Shown here one piece after another: positions 10,489 through 22,015 of a DNA stretch of 64,000 bases. Positions within the stretch are counted from its first letter, which is position 1; every line of letters starts with the position of its first letter. Where the stretch lies: NCBI GenBank assembly GCA_049999805.1, contig JBNGIO010006336.1, positions 1-64,000 of the forward strand, written 5' to 3'. A program made the position numbers and the translations under genes. The stretch comes from Folioceros fuciformis (Eukaryota; Anthocerotophyta; Anthocerotopsida; Anthocerotales). The notes beneath the pieces are model-generated. The model did not search any database, was not told where the DNA came from, and saw nothing but the letters and a program-made list of their open reading frames with translations.

Positions 10489-12244
10489 TTACTTATGGGG
10501 TTGTTTCCTCTTCCTTCCGTTGTATGCTGCAGCATAAGTTGAGTGAACAAACGGGGAGTTCGACAGCTCCCGAGGGATGGGGGTTTTGGATGCCCTAAGA
10601 ATATCAATCAGACCTCTGAAAAGAGCCTTGTCGTCGTTGTTGATGAACGCAAATGCTGAGCCAGGCTTATTCATGCGAGACGCCCTGCCTATCTGATGTA
10701 CATATTCTTCAAGAGAATGGGGCATGTCGAACACTATTACCTGACGGACCCGGAGAAGATCCAGACCACGACCGAGAACTCCTGTTGCTACTACCAAAGG
10801 GATCTCACCATCCAGAAACGATGCGAGGCTCTTCCTCCTCTCCTGCGTCGATTTCTCCCCGTGAACAGCGGCAGTTTTCAAGCCGGTGACTGTCTGCACC
10901 GATTCTGCCAGGAGTTCTGCCCCCGGCCTGCTATGCACAAACACCACAGCTGGCGGCATGAAGTGCTTGGGGCTGGCAAGAATGTCAAACAACTTCTTCT
11001 TCTTCTGATTGGATTCTACCCAGATGATCGTCTGGTTCACAGCGCTACTTGGTAGACCAGGGTTCCCCACAGACACTACAACGGGAGAATTTAGCAGCCC
11101 ATGAGAGAGCTTTGCAATGGCTTGAGATACGGTGGCCGAGAACATGAGAATTTGAGGCTGAGACAGCGCAAGCATCAGCTGCGTGACTTGGTCCAGAAAG
11201 CCCTGTTCCAACATGCAATCCACTTCATCCAGCACAAGCATGGAGATGTCCTCTAGCTCCACCGGATGCTTGGTTAGAAGATCGACGAGTCTTCCAGGTG
11301 TTCCCACTACCAGCTCCACCCCGTTCTCGATCCTGTACACCTGCTGAGGCAGAGCATCTCCTCCAACAACCAGGGCGGTTTTAAAGCGCAAACCCTTCGC
11401 CAACACCTTAGCTTGGTCTTCCACTTGCCCGCACAGTTCTCTAGTAGGCGTAAGCACCAGAGCCAAAGGCCTATTATCGTGGCGACACAGCTTCAGCATG
11501 CGGATCCTACAGCTTCTCTCAATGATTGGCAGCAAGTACGATAATGTCTTCCCTGCTCCGGTTGCCGCAGATACAAGCAAGTCTCGCCCAAGCAAAGCCG
11601 CAGGGATAGTCTGCATCTGCACAGGAGTCGGACTCTCGTATCCTGCCCGTTCCAGGTTCGCCTGAAGCAGCGGCAGAAACCTGCAGTCGCAGAAGGCCAG
11701 AACAGGGGCCGGAACATCACTCCCTTGCACATCGATGTCGCCTGCTTTCCTGAGCAAGTTGACCTGCTCCTCGTTCACTTGACTGCGCATGTCAGGCTGC
11801 CATCGCAACTGCGCTGCCCGGATTAGCACGGGGCCGGCCTGGTCTTTAACCCTGACGCACTCGTCAGGAAGCACAATTCTCCGGCCCGGCAAACAAGGCC
11901 CCGGCTCTGGCTCGGAGACACGAGGCAGAGGCGCCAGCGGATTCTCGGCTGGCGGAGCCGATGATTCTTTCCGCAAGCGTAGAACCACCTCCTTGCACTC
12001 CAAGCTGCAAACATCATCATCCGTCTCGTCACATATGTACTCTCCATACCGCTGGCAGACAACACAGCAAGGTTCCCCTGGAGCTGGACTCCTTTGATCG
12101 GCGCTCCTTGCAACGACGCCATCTGCAGCCAAGGAGGAAGCGCAGCTTCAGGCACGGTAAGGCAGGAAATCGCTCCCGCTAGAGCCGGCGAAGTCGAGAA
12201 AAGATAAACCAACTCAATCAACCTGACGACGGGGTTGAAAGCAT
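10489..12244 (-). CDS. zf-HIT DEAD-box RNA helicase (RH41 type)
   Basis: The model joins 12223-12244 (22-nt first exon) and 10489-12122, giving 551 residues. The large exon has no ATG before its zinc finger. A GT-AG intron at 12123-12222 brings in an ATG and restores the frame (MLSTPSSDGVVARS...). An N-terminal zf-HIT finger (CCVVCQRYGEYICDETDDDVCSLEC) precedes the helicase core. Motifs in order: PTPVQMQTIP (Q), ATGAGKT (I), PTRELCGQ (Ia), GTPGRL (Ib), DEVD (II, in place of DEAD), FSAT (III), VVFVHSR (IV), VVATGVLGRGLDL (V) and HQIGRASR (VI). The zf-HIT plus DEVD combination is characteristic of plant RH41 and human DDX59. An ATP-dependent RNA-remodelling role is inferred; the substrate is not known. 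Confidence 0.92.
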
Positions 12245-12452
12245 CTCGCTCCAGCTAGCCGCACAAGCGTTTTAGGGCTTCTTCACGCTCTCTGCTCCCA
12301 GAATCACTCTATGAGTGATGTACAATCTTCAGTATTCATGAACTATCGAGTCTAGATATGTAACCGACGGAGCTGGCTTACGGCGGATGTGAAGGTGAGG
12401 GAGGCCGTGAAGTGCGAGACCTTGTGCTAAGCTAGCAACCAAATCTATATCA
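12245..12452. promoter_or_regulatory. Compact bidirectional promoter
   Basis: Only 208 bp separate the start codon of the helicase (minus strand, 12244) from that of the methyltransferase-fold gene (plus strand, 12453). Both promoters and 5'UTRs must fit here unless one gene has a distant leader exon. I see no clear TATA box. Confidence 0.5.
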
Positions 12453-13990
12453 ATGGCGTGGCCCGTGTTAAAGAAGGGCTTGGGAAGAAGACTGTTTAGA
12501 TTTTGTTGCCTCAGTTTTATAGTAGCTCTGGTGTTGTCAGCCATATGTCTGCTGCAGTCCATGAAATTCTACTGGAGAGGAAGTAACGCCAATAGGAGCT
12601 CCTTATGGAATGGAAGCAGGAGGTCAGAGTTCGGCATCCTTGGAGTTCCTTGGTGTAGGTCTCTCTCTTCACCTCTCGAAAGCTTCATGATTTGCTCCAT
12701 TTGCGGGTTAAGCTCGCTATCAGGGCGGGGCGTGCTGCTTGTGCAGAACCAAGCGAGGGCTGCACGTGGAGTGGACGAGAGAGGACCTGTTGCAGAGTCT
12801 CAGCACGTTTGTTGCTCTGTACCAGAAGCGTCCTGTGAGGAGCAATGTCCATGGCATGCAATTCGACCACTCTTTCGGGCTTTGGTTCATGGCATCTTGG
12901 CTCAAGCCTGACCTTATCATAGAGAGTGGGGCATTGAAAGGACATTCCACATGGGTTCTCCGACAGGTATGTTATGTTGTGACTCTACAGATGTAGTGTA
13001 GCCTCTTCAAGCTGTCACTGTGATGAGGATGGTCATCAGGAAGTTGACACGCAGTTGTGTGCACTATTCGGGGTTCCAGGCCAGACCAAATGTGCCCATT
13101 GTTACAATTAGCCCTGTTCATCCGCGTAAGTATGCGAAGAAGGGCGATGGATATGTGGACTCCAACTGTCAGTATTTTTGTGGCTCGAAATTTGTGGATT
13201 TCGGGAGAATCGATTGGAATAGGGTGTTGAAGGAATATAAAATCCAAGACAAGGGAAAGGTGCTTGCCTTTTTCGACGACCACCAGAGCGAGTTGAGAAG
13301 GTGGTGTTCTTCACGTTTGTGTGTTCGCTGGAGAGAGACCACTGTCTAAGCCAGCTCACCTGCTCAAATAATTGGCATTGTTCAGAGCGAAGGAAGCACT
13401 TGCTGCAGGGTTCCAGCACCTCGTGTTCGAAGACAACTATGATACTGGCACAGGCGACCATTATTCTCTTCGCCAGATTTGTGACCAGGTTAACGTCAGA
13501 GGTAAAATGGAAATTCGTGCAACGTTTTTCCTAGCTTTGCATCCATCTTGTATGTTAAGGCTTATGTTTCTGTGCACCAGGCGTAGGGCACAACTGCCAT
13601 ACAGATGGTGATGAAGCACGCATACGAGCTATGAGGGCTGCCACATGGGAGAAAGCAGTGGAGATCAAGGAGCTGTGTGGACCGGGGGATGCATGGTGGG
13701 GAGTCAGGGGTGAGATGAGGGATAATTTCAATCACGCTTCTTCCCCTATATCAGCAGCCCAGCATCGCCACAATTCCCAGTTTTTGGAGTCAGTGCTGGA
13801 CCTGTACTGGGAGCTTCCTCCCGTGGCTGGTCCGGGTTTGACCAAGCAGACCAGATATGACCCTGCTAGGACCGGTCTGCCCCTCATTGACGACCAGGAC
13901 ATGCCTTCATTCCGACTGCATGGACTCGCCTCACTTAATCTCTCAGTTTTCAACGGCTACACACAAATGGCTTATATCAGGATATCCTGA
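12453..13990 (+). CDS. Uncharacterised membrane-anchored methyltransferase-fold protein
   Basis: The model joins 12453-12658, 12747-12966, 13080-13300, 13386-13501 and 13581-13990 (390 residues). Every phase fits and the introns are GT-AG. The N-terminus is basic, followed by a hydrophobic helix (about residues 13-32, FCCLSFIVALVLSAICLL), as in a Golgi or ER type II membrane protein. The lumenal part contains LIIESGALKGHSTWVLRQ, like motif I of Rossmann-fold methyltransferases; then VPIVTISPVHPRKY, VLAFFDDHQSELRR, and AKEALAAGFQHLVFEDNYDTGTGDHYSLRQICDQ, an acidic His-rich motif. This pattern matches a conserved plant family usually annotated only as hypothetical or methyltransferase-like; it also resembles cephalosporin-hydroxylase-type methyltransferases. 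Substrate and activity are unknown. The first exon end (12658, AG|GTCTCT) is the least certain junction. Confidence 0.75.
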
Positions 13991-14416
13991 AGTCCTTTCG
14001 TCATTAGAATGAGTTTGTCCATGGAACTATGGAGAACTTCCGCGTCATAGAAATGAGTCGTGGGAGCCAGTCTGATCGGCTTCGTTAAAAAAATGGTATT
14101 TTGAATATTGTGAACAAACCCAGAGGGATCTTAAACAAGGGTTCTGAGTCTCCTGACCGATCACAAGTTCTTCAAATGTCATGCATAAGCCAACGGACGG
14201 CGAGTGAGCTTTGCTCTAAGGAATAGCGGAGGAAACATGAGCATGTTACAGGACTTGGGAGCACGATAGAGAATCCGGTAATGAGAATTCCCTGAATGTA
14301 CCGCACCAAGAAAATTCCCCGAAGAAGAATATTGTTCTAGGCAATAATTCTCGAGTCCGAGAACTCTAGCTAGAACTATACAAGCACCAAACGTGCTAAC
14401 AGGTTGAAAGCACACA
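13991..14416. other. Convergent intergenic region
   Basis: This is the 3' flank of the methyltransferase-fold gene and of RPAP1. No coding frame here resembles a protein. Confidence 0.5.
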
Positions 14417-17400
14417 TCATCCCGGCGATTGGGCCTTCAACGTCTCCAATTGATCCAACATTGTTTTATCACCTGTCGCAACCTCCGTGAGGAAGACAAA
14501 TCGGGACGCTGGGTCTTCCACTTGGTACGATATGAGTTGCAGAAGTAAGATCTTGTGCGACCACATTCAGGATGTTAGCTTGTGTTCCACGATCCAAGGC
14601 CCATCATGTCATTCATTCTTCAAAGACAATCAACACGTTCATGCAAAGTAAACGTCTGTTTGGAGGTGTGTTTTTTATGTAGAGCAAAAGAAACGGCAAT
14701 CGAAACACACCTGCTGTGAGGGCTTCCGACGAACACTGCGTAATAAGGATTTTGCGAACTTCGTCTTGGTTATGGCATCCTCTCCCGCTGATTCCCCAAA
14801 AACGAACAGTGCAATATGATGCAACACAAGGAAAAAACTCATGGAACCAAGGTCGGCTGCTTTGTCCAGTTTCCCAAAAGTCCATGCTGACAAATACGCA
14901 TCCAGTACCTTCGTGTTTCTCTGTACCAATCGAAAACAACCTCCAGGGTTAAAACACAGTATCCCAGCTGTTACTGATGTTTCCTGAAAGATCTCAGCAA
15001 TCACAAACAGTAAATTCAGATCGACGGAGTCCAAACAACAGACCTCCACAGGATAGAGATATCCTGCTTGATTGCCACAACAGTGTCTAAGCGGAGGAAG
15101 AAGGTGCAAAACTTGAGATTCAGCCAAGTGTTCCCACATTGAAAGTCTAATTGGATCAGGAACATCACGCCGCAAGTAAAACGCTACCTGGCGTGCAAAC
15201 ACAAGGGCTCCGTAGGACTCAGCTGAAAAGTTGTCAGTCAGTGTTTCAACGAACTGTGTGTAGTTGTTATCTACAGCATATAGATCAAGAGGATCTCGAA
15301 TTGCTGAAACTTTTGAAAACCCTTCACCATGACCACCTTTGACTTGACCACACTTGACTTCTTTGAATAGAGATGATCCATCAAGCTGTAACGCATACAT
15401 CTCCTGGAGAGTGCAAATCAGACCCTGGACAGAGTCTTGTAAGAAAGTGTGACCTCCCAGCACAAACACGGTGGACAGCGCATGGACCTTTCTGGCCATA
15501 CTTGTATGAAAGGATCCAGAGTCAGCAGGCCTTCGTGCACTGTCTAACATAACTTCCACGGCCAGAAGGAAAAATAGACCAGAGCCAATGACCTCATCCA
15601 ACTGTTGAGCCTTTTGAGCACCGATACCATGTTCTACTTCCTGGCCAGTGGACCCGGAATTTCGCCTTTCGTGAAGCTTCTCCACATTCGTAGCAAGGGG
15701 GCTTTGAAACCAATACACTGGGAGTGGCAACCTTTGTCCAGCCCATTCCCTCCCCACGCTATTTACAATTTCATCTCTAACCTTGGTGTTGTCCTCGTCT
15801 ATCCTAGTTAACTTGTGGAGTGTCCCGTTCTTTTGGTCCTGAAGAGTCTTCTTGTCTTTTCTCCATTTCTGCGACAGCCAGGTCTGTGTAAAATGCTGCT
15901 GAAGAACGTCACTGATCCTTTTGACATCCAATTGTGCCACGTAGTTTACTTGATCTATGTCGTCCTGCAAGTCCTTCAATTCCGCACAAACCTTCAACGC
16001 TGATAACACACCCTTCGACACGGATGTCAGGGCTTCTTTATCCAGCAAGATAGAAGAAAGCACTTTCTTCAAAAAATCTCCCTCACCGGGCCCAGCGGTC
16101 ATGACAACGCCCAAGCCCACCTGAAATCTCCATGAAAGTTCAGTAGAAGGCTCGCATACAGTTCCGACCGAAGATTTATCCTGCTGGACAGGAACTAAGT
16201 CTTGTTCACGAGGGTTGCCCAATCCTGATGTTGTCACTAGAAGGTCCAATGCTAAAACAGCAGTTATCTTGGCTAATAAGAACCGTTTTGACCAAGTTCC
16301 TCCACCAACCGATCCCCATCCCAGTCCAATGCCAGGAGCTGGCCCTCCTCGACAATGGAACTCAATTGAACTCAAAAACGTCTGATTTAAGATGACCTCC
16401 CCTCCACAGCAATCCAGCAGATACCTCAATTCCTGTTCACCACTTACCAGAAGTCCGCGAGACAGTATCTCGTGTGCTCTCGTCTGACTTCCTGAATCCG
16501 GCTGTGGTGAGGATGCCTGTGGTCTTGCCTCTCTAATCAGATGATCAACCACAGTTACCAGGCGCACTATACCATGCAGACAGCTAGTAGCTATTATCGA
16601 AGTGTCATAATCAGATGACAATCTTAGTTTGTACAAATATCCTGCAAGACAGTGTCCTTTTCTCTCAGCAGCCCCGGGAGCGAAGTTGAGAAATTTGCCG
16701 TTCACGATTGACAGCCCAAGCTGTGGCAGAAACGTTGGCAGCCATGGAGCATACGAGTTTTGTTGACTTGCACGAGCCCAAAGGTGACCCATGTCATTAA
16801 GTGGCAATATTCTTCCACAGACTGTCGCAAGAAAATGAAGCACAGCAGCCAGTGCACCCAAGAGGGTTTGATTGCCCTCACCAGTGAGGACATCTTCAGG
16901 ACTTACCTTGTCCACGTGGACATCCTGTTTGTCCCATAGAGCAAGAAGGGTATCTAGATGGTGAGAAGATAACCAATCAAGAGCTGTCTTGACCAAAGGC
17001 ACTGCAACTGCCCACGACCAATTTGTATGTATGGAAAACTCATCACTGGAAGCCGTTCCTCCCCCATTCCAATGGAGAAGAGGAAGAGTCCTTGCTATCT
17101 TCTCCAGCAAAGTGAATGATTCGCGAGTCAGGCAAAACGCAAGAGAGTTCCCCTTACTGTTATACTCCTGTTCTGAATAGGGGGCCAGCCAAAAGCAAAG
17201 AGCCGGATAGAAATCTGAAAACAAAGAGATCCCAATCTGATGGGAAATACAAACCCTCCACAGCCGAAGAGCCTCTATCAAGGTGGGGCCTAGCCCACGG
17301 AGGTATTCTTGGCCGACTCTTGAACGAGATGGCAGAAGATAGGCCTGCTGAAACAATTCACTTTGTGCCACCTGCAAGGCGCCTGACTCAGCAAATCTGA

Positions 17401-19978
17401 CACAGTTCGACCGGCTCGCCTGGCTGAGGACCTGCCAAGGTCGCCCAGATCACATAGGGTGACAAGAAATAGAAACTCAATGACAAATATGCAAGCTTCA
17501 CATCAAACAACCCGAAGCAATGCAACGCCAGCCACACCTTCAGTAGCTGGATAGCTCTTGTCCGGGCAGGCCGGATACCAAGCACCATATTCTCATCACT
17601 TGCCAGGAACTGCTGGATGATTGTATCCATCAACCTTGGACACTTCATCACTGCTTCTGCACCTGCAGGTGAATGATGGGCTAGCGCTATAACAACGACC
17701 AGTAAGGATTCTTCCGCTGCCACATTTTTCTCCACCTGAATTCAGAGCACTAGATCATTATCTGCAACTACTAGGGAAACGTAAGCATAAACACAAAACT
17801 AGCAGTACTTTACAACAACAGCGTTGAAGGTGCAGTCACATCTACATATCCAGAAGCAGTTGAATGACCCTGTACGACGCAGTACCTCCAAAATATAACG
17901 AATTCTAGGTAAGATGCCCATCCTGATAAGGGCAGCAGCTACATCCTTCTCCGCAACTGTTTCATGATCTCCCACTGTGTCTTGCCTATCTTCGGGTAAA
18001 GACTGATTGTCTGTAGCAACAGACATCTCACTAGGCTTCACATTGTACTTCCATCGGCCACCACCCATGCAACCCTCATCTAGCTTTGTTTGCCTTCGGA
18101 AGACAGGAGCAGTATACAAAGGTCTTTCACCAAGCCAATAAGTCTACAAAGATCACCACAAGCAAGGATAAGACGCGCCACTTGCAGGTGCTTCACAGCA
18201 TGCAGGCAGAGACATGATCAAACTACCACAATTCTTGGAAGAAGGCAAGATAACCTACCTCTTGGACATCAAAAAAACTCTCATTCGCGGCACAACTCAG
18301 TAAGGCCTGTAGGGCTCTAGCACACGCAGACACAATAGTGGCATACTTGTCGTCCAAGAGGTATCTCAGAGTGAGAGTGAGTCTTGGCTCAGGCCCTACG
18401 GCGTACGTCCACACAGCCTGCCAATCAACCGAGCCACAGCTACCGGGAACCTCTGCTTGTTGCAACCCAGATAACGCGTTGCTGAGTAGAGAAGAAAGAA
18501 GACGAAGGGCCATAGTTCTCTGCCCAGGAACCTGCACAACCAAAATAATTACGATCAGTGTGACACCTTGGGCTCTTGCCTGCTCGACAAAAAAACAACA
18601 GAGTGAAAATGTGTGCTAACCGTGCTGCGAGCTAATGCAGCAGCTTCCAAAATGGTGTAGCCAACACCCGCAGGATCACCCTCAGTTCTTAGAAGGTCAC
18701 GTTCCGCCACCGTCTGCGCATCTCCCTTCAGCTCACGTATCCGATCTGTGAGAAGCAGAAACTCACAACTTCAGGACCGGATGGCCAACTAACCTCTGAA
18801 GTGTACAGCTTGGGAGACAAAAACCAAGCACAGATTAGCGATGATTACCAGGATCTTCGGGGTCATAGTTCCCGACAGCAACAACCCGCCCATCCAGATC
18901 AAATTTCAGCAGCCTCACAGCATTGACTCTCGCAGACCACGAGGTCCACAACGAAGCAGCATCGACAGTTCGGGAACTCCCTAGGTCCACAGACTTGGCA
19001 CCGACTCCAGACACGTTGGCATGCCGTATTCCTGAGCTGCCCAAGAACCCAGCTTCCGACGATCTGGGACTCCTTTGGTCACTCCCACCAGATTCCCTCC
19101 CCTCTCGCAACTTCCTCTCCTTCTCTTCACCTCGTTTTCTCAGCATTTCCAGGATCTCAGGCCGGATCCTGTCCTTCAGTTCCAGCCGAGCCTCCTCCAA
19201 TTCTGAAGCGCACATAGAGAGCACGGCGTCTCTATTCTCACGATCAATGGAGTCCAGGCTAGACTCGACAGGCACCCTTCCTAAGCCCCGTTTCAGCTCC
19301 ACTCCATCTTTCTCGCCCGTACGGTGAGAATTGACCAAACCAGGAGTATGCACAGGCTCCTTTGCAGGCTTCCCCACTTCATGCCCACCTCTCGTCACGG
19401 TCTTGACCCCTTCGTCCCCACCACGACTATCCTTGACGAATCTCCCAAAACGCGAGCTGGGGTTCTTCCGCAGCAGGGGCTGGGCGTACTTTGCATGCTC
19501 ATCTACTCCCACTTCCTCCTCATCCCTCCCCGCCTCAGGGGGCTGGTAAACCTCTTTCACGGCAGGTCGCCAGCGCTGGGAACAAAAGCCACGCCAACCC
19601 ATATGAGCTCACAAACACGGACACCGGCAACGCGACAGATGCGGGTGTCCAGTCCTGCTGCTCAACAGAAGCAACGCCAACCGTGCAACCTCAAGACCAT
19701 GAACACCAGAGTGCAACAACAGATGCAAAAAGCATTAAACAAAGCAGTGTCCAGGCCAATACCGGCCCCTCAGACCGGTGCCTGGCCTGGGGAAAAGGTA
19801 TCACTCTCGGACCAGGAGCCGCAACCGGAGAGGGCTCTGAAGCCTTCCCTTCAAACCCCTTCTCCTGAATCTTGCCCAACACCTCCAGCACCACATAGTT
19901 GCCCTCTGAAACACTTTCTTCGGTTCCAGCTTCCCCCACCCGCCCCACACTCAGCTCTTCGACATTTCCGCTCGACAT
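14417..19978 (-). CDS. IYO: RPAP1 / MINIYO homologue (RNA polymerase II-associated protein 1)
   Basis: Eight exons: 19763-19978, 18849-19575, 18621-18745, 18259-18531, 17886-18143, 17538-17735, 14711-17371 and 14417-14551, giving 1530 residues, close to the usual length of plant MINIYO. Residues about 60-75 hold RVIPFPQARHRS. The RPAP1_N-type segment (about 175-220) reads SIDRENRDAVLSMCASELEEARLELKDRIRPEILEML. The RPAP1_C signature (about 290-310) is VNAVRLLKFDLDGRVV. The rest is helical, HEAT-like, ending with conserved blocks such as FARQVAFYLRRDVPDPIRLSMWEHL and LDAYLSAWTFGKLDKAADLGSMSFFLVLHH. Known family members link Pol II to its assembly and import machinery, and in Arabidopsis MINIYO promotes elongation and the onset of differentiation. 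The last acceptor (14551) is the weakest junction, but the joined C-terminus is in frame. Coordinates near 17371 may be off by one. Confidence 0.9.
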
Positions 19979-22015
19979 GACGCTGGCATTCCCACCTCGT
20001 CCCTTCGCAGAGAGCTCAATTCCACCACTAGCAAGAGAGCTCCCTCCAGCTTACACTCTGTGTGCGATTTTCAGACGCAATGCAAAGCCGACCTTCAACG
20101 ATTCTTCCCCAAAGGAGCTCTTCGCCTCTAAAATGCCTGAGGCTCCTGCCAGCTCTCCCGTGGGCATACATGCTTAAATACGGAGCGCAAGCCGAGATCA
20201 AGGGCGGCCAAGTCTTGGCAAAGATAGAGCGGGAAGCCGAGAAATATCACATTCGTAAGGCAGATGTAAATTGGAAACCGAACGTGAAAAGCAAACCAAG
20301 CTCCAGCGACCCGGCTCTCCGCTACTCGACTCAGCTCGACCCAGACCGGCCATAGCACGGCAAAGGGAAGCAAAAATCGAGAAAGGGAGGTGGGATCGGG
20401 GAAGGGAGGTCTTCAGACACCATCGCAACGCCAGAAACAAGATGACGAACACGGCACGTGGGGCCAAAGTCTGGAGGCTAGTTTCAGCACAACAGAAAAA
20501 TCAGCCACTGGTACACGTGGCAGAGTTAGGGTTCACCGCCCCACCTGGGCTTCGTGACAGGTACATGGTGATGGTCTGAAAGTGGCTTCAAAAAATATCG
20601 TACTTTCATTCGCAGAGTTGTGCTGGAGGCAGCAACCTGTGAGAGGCCGCCATGTCGCCAACAGACTGATGCATTACGGAGGCAAGGCGAGGAATGCACG
20701 GACTACCGGTTTCAGACGCGATTGAGACGGGACGACTCTCTACCGGACCGGTCTGGGTGTGGTTGAGGTGACGACTCCTGCATCCGTCGCCCACGGTTGT
20801 TGCATTGCGTGAGCAGGAGTCAGATTGCTTGGAGGCGAGAGTAAGCTTCGCACCGAATTCTTCCTTGTTTTGGATCAAGAACTTGCTTGGCGTGCGAGCA
20901 CCGACTCTGCTACGTCGACCTGGAATTGGCACTACGTGCTATGTTGGCCAGAAGGTAACATACACAACATCCTTGATTTGAGGTTGTTTGGAAGATAGGA
21001 AGACAGCGAGAGGAAGGATGTTTGGAAGCTTGTTGTATGGACCTAAGACCTAGACGCACAGCTGAGGCATGATATACCGCACACGGATCAACCACAAGAA
21101 CAACGTAAGCGGCATGCATGCATGTTTGTGGTTGAGAATGTGAGCATTCCAGCATGGATTCTGGAAGCTGTCGTTCCTCGAGGCAGGCAGGCGGCGTTGG
21201 CGAAAGTAGGAGAGAGGGGAAGGATATGTCTTGCGGTTGGGTAGCCAACTCCCGAGGAACCAGCAGCAAGGTCGTGGCATACGACAGGTGTACTCACATG
21301 CTTCCTGGTGTTGAGTGGACTCCGCCATTTACTTCGCGAAACATTATGTTATGGCCCCCAGGTAGGTGTGTACGGGGATGCAATGTGCGGGGACTGCCAC
21401 ATCCCCGCTGGCGGCAAAGACTTCTCTTGAGGCTTGTGGAGTGCGGCTTTCTGACTGGGCATTCTGTCAGCCACTGTTGGCCTCATCACGATGATGCGTG
21501 GCGGCAACGCAGTGTTAGCCTGCAACCTGCCATCGCTACTGGTGTGGACGCCTATGTGTTCGACCTCCACTTTTTGCGTGCTGGTCCCCACTGCTAGCGG
21601 GAGACGGAAGTCTCTGGGAGCAACGCGTGGATGGATTCCTGTTCCACGATCTGTGCCTGACTTGGGAATCAAACACGGCAACCTTCCGCCCGTTTGTCTG
21701 CTTCGAGCACATAGCCTTCCTGAGATTTGCCCAGGGCACGTATGCATTTCTGGCGACTCAATCAGGGCATGGAGGATGGTATTGTGTCCACGACAGACCA
21801 GCCCACCTACTGCTCCTCATCAGCTTCACTGCATGAGACGGCGTCAGTTGCCGAACCCCTCGTCTTCCTTGGGACGTATCGAAGATGGGTAACGTCGACA
21901 GCCAGCCAACTGAAATGAAAGGAAAGGCACATGAAATGGCTAACAAACGTGTCGTAAACCTGGACCTACTGCGTTCCCGATCGGACTGCGGGAGCCAGCC
22001 CTCGTTCCTCGTCCC
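19979..22015. other. Divergent intergenic region between RPAP1 and the PPR gene
   Basis: About 2 kb without a convincing gene. It should contain the promoters of RPAP1 (minus) and of the PPR gene (plus). Several frames of 90-150 codons are open but overlap on both strands and show no recognisable domain. A leader exon of either gene could lie here. Confidence 0.5.

Noticed and set aside
17388-17537. Continuation of the RPAP1 exon at 17538-17735 into the next open frame
   Set aside because: The frame stays open by chance and then stops. Splicing at 17538 to 17371 joins conserved helical sequence in frame and gives the expected protein length.
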